From contig NC_133325.1 of assembly GCF_042186555.1 (NCBI RefSeq), forward strand, positions 670,394,640 through 670,458,639: DNA of 64,000 nt. Direction: 5' to 3'. Both the position numbers and the translations under genes were made by a program. Under the pieces are notes generated by a model. That model ran no database searches, was not told the origin of the DNA, and saw only the letters and a list, made by a program, of their open reading frames with translations. Source of the stretch: Aquarana catesbeiana. Lineage: Eukaryota; Chordata; Amphibia; Anura; Ranidae. Positions 47,905-62,300 of the stretch are shown piece after piece. Position 1 is the stretch's first letter. The number at the start of each line of letters is the position of its first letter.

Positions 47905-49604
47905 ATTGAGTACCAAAAAAAACATAACATTCCTGGTAAATGAAAAGATATGTGTAAAAAGGTATGTGTACAGCTGACATAATATAATTATTTTAGGAAG
48001 GGTGCTTTTGTGCAATACATACACTGGAAGACCAATAAAACAAGAAGCGTTTTTTTTTTTTTAAATAAGATTACTTATTCACGAATATGATTTTAATAAA
48101 GAATACATTTCTCAACTGAAAAAAAGGATTCTTGACCTATATTGAATTCATATGACGGCTTCCCAGAACAAGAGCCGCCCCTCTGTCATTTGACAGTGGG
48201 CGAGCGGCAAGTGGTTAAAGGCGTTTTTAATGGAGAAACATTTTTGACTATTTTTAATGTAAAACGCTTCTAATCGCAAATGTGGCTAAACGTGGTATGT
48301 AAAAGCGGCACAACGGACGTTTTTATAGTCAGTAAATATCTGTCAAGTTAAATTGTTCAGGAGAGTTTTTAAAATGTCCCGTGTACATAAAGCCTTAGGA
48401 ACTACAGAGCTTCAAAAGGCCTTATTTGTTTATTCAAAGTCCAATACTAGACATTGTCATCAAACATTTGCACAAGAAGATAATAGTCTATGAGTCCTCA
48501 CATAACATTACATAACTACTCTTTTCAGAACGTGAAGAAAGTGTTAAAATCATGTATTACTGGTGAAATTTTTATTGGAGACATTATTAAATATGTATTT
48601 GGTTACTAAGGGCATTATTTAATTAGGAAAAATATTTGGCAAATTCCATAAAATGAAATATATAATACCACTCACTCAAATCAGAAGGAAAATAAAGCAA
48701 GAAAATTAATTCTTCCTGTGGGTGACAGGATTGTGATAAGCAAATGAAACCAACACCATGATATTGCACCTTGTTTATGCATTAAAGATAAAGCAATATA
48801 TTTCAATTCACATACCTACAATGGAATTATTAAAAAAAACAGCCTTCCCTAGCACATGCAATAATAAGTTTGGATTTTGCTTTAGAATTTTGCTGAAGTC
48901 TTGCTAATTATTATCGAATGAGTGTTTCGTCTGTAGAACTGAAGCTAGTTATCCATCAGATATTTCAATGGATACTACAGGAACTTAAATTTTTGCAAAC
49001 TAAATCTTTTTTAGATGTTGAAAATTGTGGTGACTTTCAGGGTCCATAAAGATTCAAATATTTTCTTAAATCACTCTTTGCAGCTCTAACGCAGACTAAT
49101 ATATTTGACACATGAGTCCTTGTCTACCATTCACTATGTTGTCATTCTAAAGGGCTTTATGTCACCAAGGCAGATTTTCATAATCACTTTGTGTGGAACG
49201 GAGCAGGATTTAATCGACTGCTGCTCGATTTACTGCTGTCCATGTCCATCATGGAAATAAAATCCTTTCCTCTCTAGTCTGACAGTAAGGGTCAGTGCTT
49301 GGTTATAAGTCAAAAAATCTGGCTCCTTCTCTAAAGTGCCTTATCCATATTTTCCTTTAGTTAGTTAAAAGAGAGTACATCAAGGTTAACTATGCATTTT
49401 CTTACAACCAGACTCCTAATGCCTTCTTTATAGGAATTTTTGGAAAATGCCCTCCAAAAATGGCAACCAGGAAGTCTGGTTCATAGCCCTGACTTCCCAA
49501 TTTGAATAGGCAAGTGGGGCAACCCATACTCCACTCCACCAAAATCTAACAAGAGGACTCTCAATATTTTTCCTTCACCATTATGTTGATACCTTTTATT
49601 CAAA

Positions 49605-49610
49605 CCACAG
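49605..49610 (-). terminator. Candidate polyadenylation signal
   Basis: AATAAA on the minus strand about 810 bases after the collagen stop, followed downstream by a G/T-rich stretch (TTGTTAGATTTTGGTGG). Another AATAAA stands near 48,430. Which is used cannot be told. Confidence 0.3.
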
Positions 49611-50422
49611 ATGAGTTGCATCATATCCAAAATATGGTAGCAACTACCTGAATCACATAAACAAAGACAAATAAATCAATTATGTAGTAAAAGCTGCAAA
49701 ACTACTCATAAAAATGATTTAATGCAAACTAGTTTAATTAATGCCAGTTATATGGCGGCCAAATTCTGGGATTTTAACTGAAATGCCTGATGTCCATAAA
49801 TCAGAAGGCCACATAAGATAGTAAATGAATGTATTGGATATAATTAAGATAAACTACAGCAAGTACGTTTGAGTTATATGCATAATTGAGCATTTGTAGA
49901 AACTTATAACGAATATGTTTTTGACATATAGAAATTTTGAATTGAATAGAGTAATTAAGATGACATTAGAATTTAATATATTAATAGGCACATATTTTCA
50001 GTTGTAATGTACTGGTGTACAACATCCTAAATTCCTGAGATCAGTAAGGCTGAGCAAAGAGCATTCATGATGTACATGGTGCAGTAACACTATGCAACCA
50101 CTACATTTTTAGTTATCTGGTCAAGTCTATTAGGAGATGACTTATAAGTGGTTGCTACAGAATACTGCATGTTGCACTGCATTACAGCTCCCTGTGCTGC
50201 CTTACTGAATAAGCCTAATAATGTTGAAAAACAACACATTAAATTGACTGTAGTTAAGAAAGGTGCAGTAAATTAAGGCATTATGTTCCAATTATAATTT
50301 CTTGCACTGACAAAACAAAATGTCTTGAAGGCTCTTGCAATTCATCTTTATGCAAAAATAGTTTGGCTTTAATCTGTAGGCTGTATTTTACAAATTCGCA
50401 ACAACGCATAAGGTCCATATTA

Positions 50423-50577
50423 TCAATTCTGACTTGTTTCACTGTCGTCCAGCAGTGATGAAAAGATATCAAGGGTTTGGTATCTTTGTTGCTGTTCATG
50501 TTTCAGTTTTGTATTTCTAGAATTAACAGAGCCTGAATTGTCCTGGCCGGAACCTGCCTCTCCGAAGGCTAGTGTGT
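50423..50577 (-). CDS. COL26A1: COL26A1-like terminal coding exon
   Basis: Acceptor TTTTTAG, then ACACACTAGCC. With the G from the previous exon it reads D-TLAFGEAGSGQDNSGS and ends in LLDDSETSQN before TGA at 50,423-50,425. The 50-residue tail is Gln/Ser/Asp-rich, without domains. Only the GSGQD region looks conserved with mammalian COL26A1 from memory; the rest diverges. EMID1 is the alternative. Confidence 0.8.
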
Positions 50578-53336
50578 CTAAAAAATAAGAGACGTGCATT
50601 AATTCAAGAGGTAGAGTTTTGATAGACATCATCATCATCCCCTTTCAGTCTGCTTGTCCCTGGGAAGGAGTGAAGTCATGGGGAAAGTTTGTTAAGCAGG
50701 CCAACTTGTTTCACTTTGTCTTGAACCAAGTCCTTTATGTTGAATTGTAAGGTATTCCCATGCTAGCTAGAAGATAAACACTGCCAGGTGCCAGAGAGGG
50801 AGGTCACTTGGGGCCTCATCAAAATATTGCTATAGCGCCTATGATCGGTATTTATGCCCCTGATGGGTGCTGACTAAAAACTATTGATTTCAGTTGCCTG
50901 GTGCTCTGCCAGTATAGCGGTAAGTCATGTGACCCAGAACTGGAGCACCTCCGGATCTGCTATATACAGCAGATGTCTAAATTATTGACATGTTTTTCCA
51001 TCCCAAAAAGGCAATAGTTTCTCATTAAAAAAAGTCCAATTAACTTAAGGTATTAAATACATTTTGATAATGTCTACCCAAAGGATATACATTTTACAAA
51101 GGTACAAATCAATTAAAGTTTACAAATTTTGTTTTTCTAAAATTAATAATTGGATCAGGGAAAACTATATGAATAACACTAACCCATAGGCTTATGTAGT
51201 CACTTATACTGATGAAACATTGCCAGACACAGCAATACTGGTACCTAGAATCCCATTCTCTAAAGTTATTGTGATCAGGTGTGGTAGGTCTGTAGTTGCA
51301 GATTAAAACTCTTACAATTTGTGGTAGTTCGAAGTACAAATTTTCTTTGGTAAAGATATTAACATGTAAATTTGATTTGTCTGTACTCACCATGTATTCC
51401 TATCATATGCTCCAAAATTAACACTCGTTCTGCTAAAATTTTCAGAGCTTCTCTAAGTTGCTGAACGGCTTCACTCTATGGGAGAAAATGCTGAGTTAAT
51501 AAAAGATTTAAAGTATAACTAAATCCAAGAACACAAATAGAAACTGCCTGTCAAAAATGTAGTGTTCATGTCACTTTCTGTGAGATGAACTGTTTCTTGT
51601 GTAAGCCACTAATCCTATCTCTCCCCTTAATAAAGGCAGACATATTTAAAGTCCTGCCTGGATGGCCACCATTGCTACCTCCATAGATACAGTGCATGTG
51701 TTAGGACAGAAAGGGTGTTATTTGCAGGGTTACCATGTAAAATAAAGGGAAAAAAGCCTGAAAAAATTAAATTAATGCCGGTACCTAATCTAAGGACTTG
51801 TATACTGCAATATATTACTTTTTCATTACGGGATTTTGATGAACTTTAATTCAGTTTAAACAATATGAAAAAAATCTAGTAATGCAACATTGCAAAATCA
51901 AACTAACATTGTTGTACCAGTTGACATGTCTATTGTTTTCTCAGCTAGACAAGGTGCTAAATTCACTAAGCTAAAAATTCTGTGTTATTTGCCATAATAT
52001 CATGTGTCATTTTGTATTTTGATTATTTTTTATCGTGCTTAGCTGGCCATACATGGAACTGAAGTTTCGCCAGTTCAGTAAGGACCGGAAAAATATCAAT
52101 CCATGGACCACTGTGTACGAACAGAAGTTGATCCACTAATAGACTTCTGATAAACCACCCTGTTTATATTTTATTGGTCAATTAGCACTGCAGGCAATAG
52201 GCTGTAGTGCTGATCAGTGTATTCTGATGGGGAAATCTCCATGCCATCAAAATACAATAGCACCACCACCTCGAATGTGTATATTGGGGAATTAAGTAAT
52301 TTTTTTTTCTTTCAACCCACTGGTTGATCAAACAAAACTGACTCATGTATGGCCAACCTTAGTTGCAGAGGTTCTTAACCTCTTTATGAATGAGCTATAT
52401 CCAAATGATGGCTACAGCGCGGTCACACATTTCTGGAAGGGCATCTATTGACGTCCTCCCATGATCGCGCTTCCCGCGTGCCCCCTGTGGTGCGCATCAG
52501 CAGGGATCTGTAATCGCTGAGTCCTTTGGATACAGTTGATCACAGATCGGGGTAAAGAGCCAATCACAGCGACCCTTTACCATGTGACCATATGTGTCCA
52601 TTCACAGCTGATCACAGCGTGAACAGGATTTGCGCATGAGGAGAGGAAAGCCGGGAATCTGAAAGCCCCCTTTAACAAACGCCCCTTGTGATATCATTGG
52701 CCCAGCATGCTCTGGTCGGTGACATCACAAGGGGCGGGGTCACACGCTGACGTCATCGGGTGACTTTGCTCCTTAGCTATTTAAGACATGTCAGATGGAG
52801 GAGCAGGCATGCGGCGGGGAGTGTTCAACTAAGTTGAAGGTTTTTTTATTTCTTTTTTCAGGTCCAGCGGTGGCGGAGGGTGGTGTGATTGACGATGGAG
52901 CTACATAGGGGGACATTGTTTCTTATTTTTTAATAAAGGAATTGTCAAAAACTAGTGTACTGGCTTTATTCACTTTTAACACTTTTTTGGTAAATGAGTA
53001 GGGATCCTACTCATTCACATAAGGGGGGAATTCTAGATTCCGATTCCCCCTGCCCGCAGACCCCCATAACCACAGCCCAGGGTTGTGGGGAAGAGGCCCT
53101 TGTCCCCATCAACATGGAGTGGGGGGCAGAGCAAAGAACCCCCCCCCATGTTGAGGGAATGTGGCCTTGTATGGTTCGGGGGGGCATTGGCGCACCTCCC
53201 TCCTTTTCTGGCCTGCCAGGCTGCACGCACGGATAAGGGTCTGGTATGGATTTTGGGGGACCCCACCCTTTTTTGAATTTTCTAATGCCGGCATTGTTTT
53301 GTTTACTTTCAGCTGTCAGTGCAGAAGCCCGCTATA

Positions 53337-53376
<40 letters not shown>

Positions 53377-56300
53377 ATGCCACTGTTTTTTAGATTTGCA
53401 ATTACTTTCTTGCGTCTCCCTCACTAGCATGCCCCAAGTGTTTTTTATAATATAACATACTTTACACAGTCACCGTGTAATGTCTGCAGCAGTTCTGGGA
53501 ACCTAGGAATACGGAGAACCAATTTCCAGGGTTCTCAAGAAACATAGGAATCTAGAAAAGATGAATCTAACTGGAATCAACGAAAAACAGTGCTTTGAAT
53601 CAGAAAAAAACATACTTACATCTTCTCCTTTATGCCCTTCTTCTCCTTTCATGCCAGGTTCCCCCTAAAGAAAGATGCAGCAACATATAGTAAAACAACA
53701 TAAAACTGTTAGCATTCATAAGGACATATATTATGAATTTGAGCAATACAGCACTAATTACAGCACCAAAATACTATATTTTTGATTCGATCTACAGGTT
53801 AATTATTTTTTAATTTATAGTGTATAAAACTGTAGGTTATACGTTTAGTGTAAAACACTCTTGTATGTTAGTTTGGGAGATAACTAAAGTGAATCTTTAC
53901 ACAAATTAGTGTGTGAACAGTATCAATCCCTAAAATAAATCAAAAGAATTTATTTAGCTCAGTGGTCTCCAAACTGTAGCCAGGGCAGATTGTGGCCCCT
54001 GCTTGCCTTTATCCATCTCTTGGGGCACTATTCCATCCACTGACAACAAAGTTGAGGCACCATTCATCCCACTGACACCAATATTGAAGCACCATTCCTC
54101 CCACTGATGCTAATGATGGGGCACATTTCTCCCATTTATACCAACAATAGTGCACTCTTATTGCCACTAAAACCAATGAAGGGGCATTGCTTACACTCAC
54201 TGACGCCAGAGCATTTTCTACTCACACTGGCCACAGTCTGCCCCCCACCCAGTCTAAAGGACAGTAAACTGGTCCCTTGTTTTGAAGGTTTTGGAGATCC
54301 CTGATTTAGCTGGATATATTGCACTGGAAATTATTTATTGTTGGTGTCATAAACACACACTGAAGGTTATTCATATTCTGTGCTTATTATTTATTATCTA
54401 TGGCTGTTTAGAAGCTTCTTGCACTGCACATTCACACTTTCAAATATCTGTATACAATGTAGTAATATAGGATTGGAGGTTACTTTTTATTTATTGTTTT
54501 TTAGGATTAGTCTAGATTAGGGGGTCTCAAAACTGTGGCCCACGGGCTACATCCAGCCCGCTAAAAAGTTTTTTTTGGTCCGCAGCAACTGTTCATAAAA
54601 ATACCTCCGCTGGCAGGCATTGGATCTAACAGTCTGTATATCGTAATTCTGAGACAGGAACATTCACTGCCTGCCTCGCCCAGTCCCCAGCATAGATTTC
54701 CTGCACTCTCTCCACCATGGGTTGATAGCTAGCAGCCAGCAGCCTAGCATCCTATGACGTATTGCCCCTCCCGCAGCTTTTACAGGAGGACCGGATTTCC
54801 TCTGTCCAGATATGTTACTCCTTCCAGTTTTAACCCTGCTGCTCTGCACCCTAAATGGGGGCTCTGCTGGGCACACATAGATTCAAGGAAGGACTGTGTG
54901 GGACACATATAGATATAAAGAGAAGCTCTGCTGGGCACACATGGATGTTAGGGAGGACTCTATTGAGCACACATCGATGTAAAGGGACTTCGTGCTGGGT
55001 ACTCCCAGAAGTAAGAGGGTACTCCAATGGGCACTCCTGGATGTAAAGAGGGACTCTGACAACTTGTATTCATTGATCAATACTGGTGGCTAGTCATTTG
55101 CTGTCTGCCTGCCTTTTTTGAGCCCAGTTTCCAGAGTTCACATCCTCTTTCGAATTAGTGATAGTCAGTGGATGTGCCAATTTATTGCCTATGCTTTTTC
55201 ACAGTCTTAATGTTTAACCACTTAAGGACTGGCAATGTCCCTGCAATGTACATTAAAAACCACTTCAGCCCCAGAAGATTTGGCTGCTCAATGACCAGGC
55301 CATTATTTGCGATACGGCACTGCGTCGCTTTAACTGACAATTGCGCGGTCGTGCGATGCTGCACCCAAACAAAATTGACGTCCCTTTTTCCTCACAAATA
55401 GAGCTTTCTTTTGGTGGTAGTTGATCACCTCTGCGGTTTTTATTTTTTGCGTTATACACAAAAAAAAGATCGACAATTATATATATAAAAAAAAAAACAA
55501 TATTTTTTACTTTTTGCTATAATAAATATCCAAACAATTAAATTAAAAAGAAAAAAACATTTCTTCCTCAGTTTAGGCCAATATTAATTTGACTACATAT
55601 TTTTGGTAAAAAAATTGCAATAAGTGTATATTGATTGTATATATAAAAGGCGCAGCGCTGGATATAAATAAACAGTGAAAATTATTTTGTTATGTGCAAA
55701 TGAAGACTGTGCACATTAATCACTAAAATAATGTCCATGAATATTTCTAATCAAAGTATAAATAAACGTCCATAAAAACAAGTGAAAAAAGCCGCTACAG
55801 ATGTCTGGCTTCCACCGCTGTAAAACCCGTCACCAGAAAGATAAAAGGCTTACCGGACAGCCTATTAAGAAAGGCATGAATCAATCTCCACCTCGGATGC
55901 TGTCCCTTCTATGGATGGATCCTGCTGTGAAGTGCTGGATGGTTGATCTCAGATCCGTCAGCCATGGAGGAGAGCCGATCCCAGCGGTGATGGATATCCA
56001 GAAAGGAAGAAAAAGATGCTCCGATAGTGTAGTTGGTAAAACTATTGGTTTTACTACACTATCGGAGCATCTTTTTCTTCCTTTCTGGATATCCATCACC
56101 GCTGGGATCGGCTCTCCTCCATGGCTGACGGATCTGAGATCAACCATCCAGCACTTCACAGCAGGATCCATCCATAGAAGGGACAGCATCCGAGGTGGAG
56201 ATTGATTCATGCCTTTCTTTAAAGGCTGTCCGGTAAGCCTTTTATCTTTCTGGTGACGGGTTTTACAGCGGTGGAAGCCAGACATCTGTAGCGGCTTTTT

Positions 56301-59300
56301 TCACATGTTTTTATGGACGTTTATTTATACTTTGATTAGAAATATTCACGGACATTATTTTAGTGATTAATGTGCACAGTCTTCATTTGCACATAACAAA
56401 ATAATTTTCACTGTTTATTTATATCCAGCGCTGCGCCTTTTATATATACGTTTAGTGGTGCCCCCTATCAGGGTTATAGCGTACAGCTGCAGGATACCTC
56501 TTCACAGGTTTATATTATATATTTGTACACCTTAGCACAATATATAACTTTTCACAGGTTCATATAATTTTTATTCACATCAATTTACACCTAGCGCAAA
56601 TTTTTTCCTTTTAGAATAATCAAGTGTATATTGATTGCTTTGCACAAAAGTTATAGCGTCTACAAAATAGGGGATAGATTTATGGCATTTTTATTATTTT
56701 TTTTACTAGCAATGGCAGCGATCAGCGATTTTTAGTGGGATTGCGACATTGCGGCTGACAAATCAGACACTTTTGACACTTTTTTTGGGATCATTCACAT
56801 TTATATAGCGATCAGAGCTAAAAAAAAACACGATTACTGTATAAATGTCACTGGCAGGGAAGGGGTTAACACTAGGGGGCGATCAAGGGGTTAAGTGTTC
56901 CCTAGGGAGGTGTTTCTAACTGTGGAGGCAGTGTACTGACAGGGAGTAAAGAGAGATCGCTGTTCCTGATCACTAGGATCTCTCTCTACTTCCCTGTCAG
57001 AACAGGGATGTGTCTGTTTACATTGACAGATCCCCGTTCTGGTTCTCTGAGGAGCGATCGCGGGTGGCTGGCAGACATTGTGGCCACCGCCCACTTGCAT
57101 CGGCTCCAGGGTCACGTGTGTGCGCCCCCTATACTCCTTAAAGCGGCTGCCGTACAGCTACGACGATTCGCGCAGGGGAGCCAACCTGCCATCGTGTAAC
57201 GACGGCGGCTGGTTGGCGAGTAGTTAATTACAGAAATAAAAAGTGTCTAGACTTTGCAACTTTATGAATGTTGTTGCTATCTAAATATTTAAAATGAGGC
57301 AGAGAGAGTGATTTCATACTTACAGGAGGACCTCTAGGTCCTTGCTCTCCTCTTAGCCCTGATTCACCCTGGTAAAAAAAAAAGTTTGTATACATTCAGT
57401 AAGCATAAATGTTTTCGAAGAAATAGGTTATATATATATATTTCCTGCAAAGCTGCTCTTAAAGACAACTATGAAGGCTATAAATTCATATCATTTACAT
57501 CACATAATGATTCATTGATTACTGAATGTCTCATAGCACTATTCATAACAAAATGATCACATAGTCTCTTTATGAATTAAAAACTGTGCAACAGCTCTGG
57601 GTCCTGAAGAAAATAAGCTAATTCCCATTGTGCAATAGAGATTTATTCTGCAATGTTCCTTCATAAGCTCACAACCAGCATGATGTTGTGGATGGGTGCA
57701 CACCTAACTCTTAAGAACTCAGGGGGGGGGTTTAATTATTACCTGTAGTATAAATGAGATATAATTAACAAAAAATATTTTGTTAATTTATAATAATATT
57801 TATAACAATTTTCCATCCTTACCTCTTTCCTTCCTCCCTACTTTCCCTTTTGTGGGGTCAGCTGTGGGACCTGATTTTGCACTGTGCTGAAGTGTGTAGT
57901 AGACACATTCCAGCGCTGGCTGCACTTACTGTAGAGTAGACCACTAACAAAAGTTAACACTGATAAAACCTCGAAACACATCGGGCTCTACTGTACAGCT
58001 TCCCTCTTGCTGGAACAGTTTTTGTGGGGATAAGTGTATCTTTATGAATCTGTCTTATATCATTGCTGTATCATCATCATTGGAATCTTAGCATCCGCTT
58101 TTTCTTTGTTCTTTTATTGATTGTCATGTCCTTTTTAACTTTTTGATAAATAAAATATGTAATTATTATCCATACCTTGTTGATACATTGTTTCGAGACT
58201 CCTGCCCTTCAAAGTCCCACCAAGAGGAAATTCCCCATTGTATACTTAAGTTTAAATAAATGCCTTTAAAAATTCTTACCCTGTTTCCTTGTTCACCTTT
58301 CTGGCCCTTTGCTCCTTGCTGACCTGGAAGTCCTGGTTTACCCTAGAAACAATGGCATAAAAAAATATTACTATGTACTAAGATACTGTATAAATATGGA
58401 TAGAACTAATTTACCAAGGGGCTAATCTTTAATTGTGTTACTGGGCTTAACATTGCCTGTACATATTTAGATATGTTTATGTTGTAAATAATGGTGTTTT
58501 TAGTTTTGATTAATTTTTATGACTCCACATACACAATGATCCAGTGTGGTAAGTGGGGTCCCCCAGGGATCTGTCCTGGGACCAATTCTGTTTAATTTAT
58601 TTCTAAATGATATAGAGGATGGGATAAATAGCTCAATCTCAGTATTTGCAGATGATACAAAGCTAAGCAGGGCAATAACTTCTGCACAGGACGTGGAAAC
58701 CTTACAAGAAGACGTAAATAAAATAATGGGATGGGCAACTACATGGCAATTGAGGTTTAATGTTAAAAAATGTAAGGTAATGCATTTGGGTGCTAAAATG
58801 AAGAAAGCGACTTACTCACTGGGGGGAGAACCTCTGGGGGAAACCTGGATGGAAAAGGACCTGGGGGGTCCTAATAGATGACAGGCTATGGCAATGGCTT
58901 GCAATGCCAAGCTGCTTGCTGCAAGCAAAGCCAACAAAATTTTGGCATGCATTAAAAAGGGGATTTACTGCAGTGATAAAATGATAATTCTCCCACTCTA
59001 CAAGACTCTGGTCCAGCTGCATCTGGAGTATGCCATCCAGTTCTGGGCACCAGTCTTCAAGAAGGATGTGCTGGAACTGGAAAGAGTTTAGAGAAGGGCA
59101 ACAAAACTAATTAAGTGAATGGAGGATCTCGGCTATGGGGAAAGACTACAAGCATTGAACTTTCTCTCTAGAGAGGAGACGCTTGAGAGAGGATATGATA
59201 GCGATATACAAATACCTTACTGGTGACCCTAGCATAGGGAAAAATCTTTTCAGTGAGAGGGAGTTTAAAAAGACACATTGCCATTCATTGCAATTGGAAG

Positions 59301-62300
59301 AGAAACGGTTTAACCTTAATCTGCGTAGAGGGTTCTTTACTGTATCAGCAGGGAGCGTCGACAGGTTAAAAAAATATTAGATGGGCATCTTAACGATCAC
59401 AACATACAGAGCTATACGATTTACTATTGACATAAACACATGCACACACACACACACGCCACAGGTTGAACTGAATGTACTGGTGTTTTTTTTACTAAAC
59501 ACCACTCCCTCTCATTAACATTGCATGGAGAGGACATATTTTGTAGGTAATTTGAAGTTGAACTTAATTGTATCTGAGCACCGAAATTGGAAAATGCTAT
59601 TTCATTAATTTTAATCTGCAAATCTAACTCACCCATTCATCCACGTCTCAATGCTTTATTTTATTAGGAAATCACTTTGCAAAACACTCCCTAACATTTC
59701 TAGTTGCAGCCATCTTGAGTAAGGGCAGATGATTCATGTAGCATTTGCTTCCTGGAATCCATCTGCCCTTAGGTCAGGAATGCAGGTCGGAGGGTGAATT
59801 TATCTGAGAAAACCCCTCCTCAAGATGAAAGAAACAAAATGTTATGGGAGACTTCTGAGATGAATGACATCATTTTGGCCTAAGCCAGAAACATAAAAGC
59901 AACTGAAACAAGGAAGCAACTGAACAAATGTTAAAAAAGTTTAAAACAAGTAAATATAAAATACCTTCCAATCTCTTTACTAAAAATAGCAGCAGCAGGA
60001 TTAAAATGAATAATGTTGACTAAGAGAGTAAAGTTCCGCTTTAAAGAAATGGGAAGGCTTGTTATATTGCCCTATATAACATAAGCAGAGGTCACAGGAG
60101 ACAGGACAACTCTGGATTTCAGGCAGAATCAACATACATTTTTCACACTATTGAATAGATATAAAAAACACTTTCAATGGTATAATTACAGCTCAAGAGG
60201 GAGCAAAAAAGAGACTTTCATTGTTAGGGTTTACATATACTTGAAACTAATCTTATATTTTGCCTCTGTAGGGCAAATCAAAAGATTTACAGCTCTCCCC
60301 AGCTGTACATGATGATCTTCTTTTCATCATTTAGAGCTGAAAATTCTCTTCCAGGCATGTCACATAGGAGCAAGGGAAGTGAGTCATGTGCTTCCACATA
60401 CCCGGAAGTACTGAGTATTTCCCTTTGCTCCCAGTGACTGAATAGAGTGGCAGGGAAGCTAAAAGAGGTTGAGTAGGGTAGCAATAAAGTCATAAAAGGC
60501 AAAGAACAGGTTTACTTTTATTATCATCAAAATTGTTTCCCTTTTTTATTCTATATTAATTTTAATATTTTCCTGATTGCACAGTTGAGTGCTGACAGAA
60601 CAAGCTGCCAAGAGGAGGTGGTCTTTTTTTTAGTATTTATTTTTCTTTGAACTTTACACTTGAATACCAGAACATACTGTATGCATGTATCTTAACCATG
60701 GATTTGCCCAGAGTTCAACTTAAAGAGTGTAAAATGTTCCCAATTTTTCTCTACATACAATTACCTGAGGTCCTGGAATACCCATTGGCCCAGCTGGTCC
60801 TCTAGGTCCTGAAATTCCTAAATCAGAATATCACTAATTATCAGAATGTAATCATCTTATTTTTACTGCATTATACATCTTTAAAGGTTAAGAACAAAAG
60901 GTAAATAACATATATAAAAAGTCAATTACACATAAGTATTAGTTCCTGTAATTTGATAGATAATGACATCTACAAGGAATTTGCAAAATTTCCATTTGCT
61001 TGCATGTGTTTTCTTTAGATATTCTGGTTTCCTCCCACACTCCAAAGACATGTTTTTATCCCTGGATTGTTATAATAAAGTCTCTGGACCTCTTACTCGG
61101 GAGTGTGTGGTCATCCATTTCTTCTGTCTTTAACTCCAAAGACATGCTGGTAGGTTAATTGGTTCCTGTCTAAATTGGCCCCAGTATGTGTGTGTACAGC
61201 AGCTCTCAAAAGTTCCACTCGTCTGCTCTCATTAGGAGAATGGAAATATGCTGAGGGCGAGTGCATCGATACCAGCAGAGTGCCGGCCGCGCGCACCGCT
61301 GCATTCTCACGTGATGTTGCGATGCCTGCTCCCGCCGCTGTGTGTTCAAGGTTGGAGTTCATGGGTAAAGACAAGATGGCGGCCGGCGCATCCTGGACCC
61401 CCCCCGCTGTCTGTGACAGGGGTAACTAAACAGCAAGAGAGAAAGTGCAGGGAAGAGGCGGACCTCGACCACTGCTGTATTTCAATTCAAGTCAAAATCA
61501 ACATTCAAGCCAGCAGGACCTCCCACCTTGGTTTCAAATATCCAATATGATTCCCTGTGGCTCAACTGTCTAATAAAATGACCTCCTCTTCAGTGTCTTT
61601 TAACTTTCTCAATACACCTGAACTTCAAGCCCCTGGAGTCATGATTATGAAAAAGTTTGAAATGCCTAGATACATTATGCATCTTTAATCTTTTTTTAAT
61701 ATTTATTCACATGCTCCCCTAATCTGACATGAAGTTCCCTAGAGGTCTTGCCTATATAATGGAGACCACAGTCGCACTCCAGCATATAAACAACTCCCTG
61801 TGTTGAGCATGTGATAAGATCATTCATTTTATATTGTTTCTTAGTAACTGAGGCAGTGAAATCTTTCCTTTTTTTATTGTTAACCCTTGAGTATTTGCAG
61901 GCTGTACACTGTCCACAGGTGTAAAACCCCTTCAAAAATTAGAATAATCTACTCTTAGCTTGTATAGGTGGATCAATCACTCCTGGGGCTAGACAGTCAC
62001 GCAAAGAGGGGGCTTTTATATAAATAAATTGTGGACGAATAAGTAATAAGGGACCAAAAATTTTATCTTGGACAATTTTTCTGGACTATCCTTTCAAATT
62101 TTTTTATAATGCACATTGTAGCCCAGAATGAATTTAAAATTATCCTGTGTAGATGAATTCTCCCTAACTTGATTTGAAACCAATAAATTCCTGTCCATTA
62201 ACATGGTTTTCTCTATCTCTTGGTTTAGAGTGGTTTTCTCATATCCTTTTTGTTGGAACTTAGATGATAATTCATGTGACTCCTTCAGGAAGTCATCCTC

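Larger units (their letters stand above)
46800..50422. other. 3' flank of the collagen gene; UTR extent unknown
   Basis: Downstream of the collagen stop on the minus strand. AT-rich, with a MITE at 47,733-47,904 and no other gene. Part of it must be 3' UTR, but the end cannot be fixed. Confidence 0.5.

Noticed and set aside
55801..56285. Identical 134-codon proteins on opposite strands
   Set aside because: The identity follows directly from the palindrome. Each reads across the loop into the complement of itself, and no domain is present.
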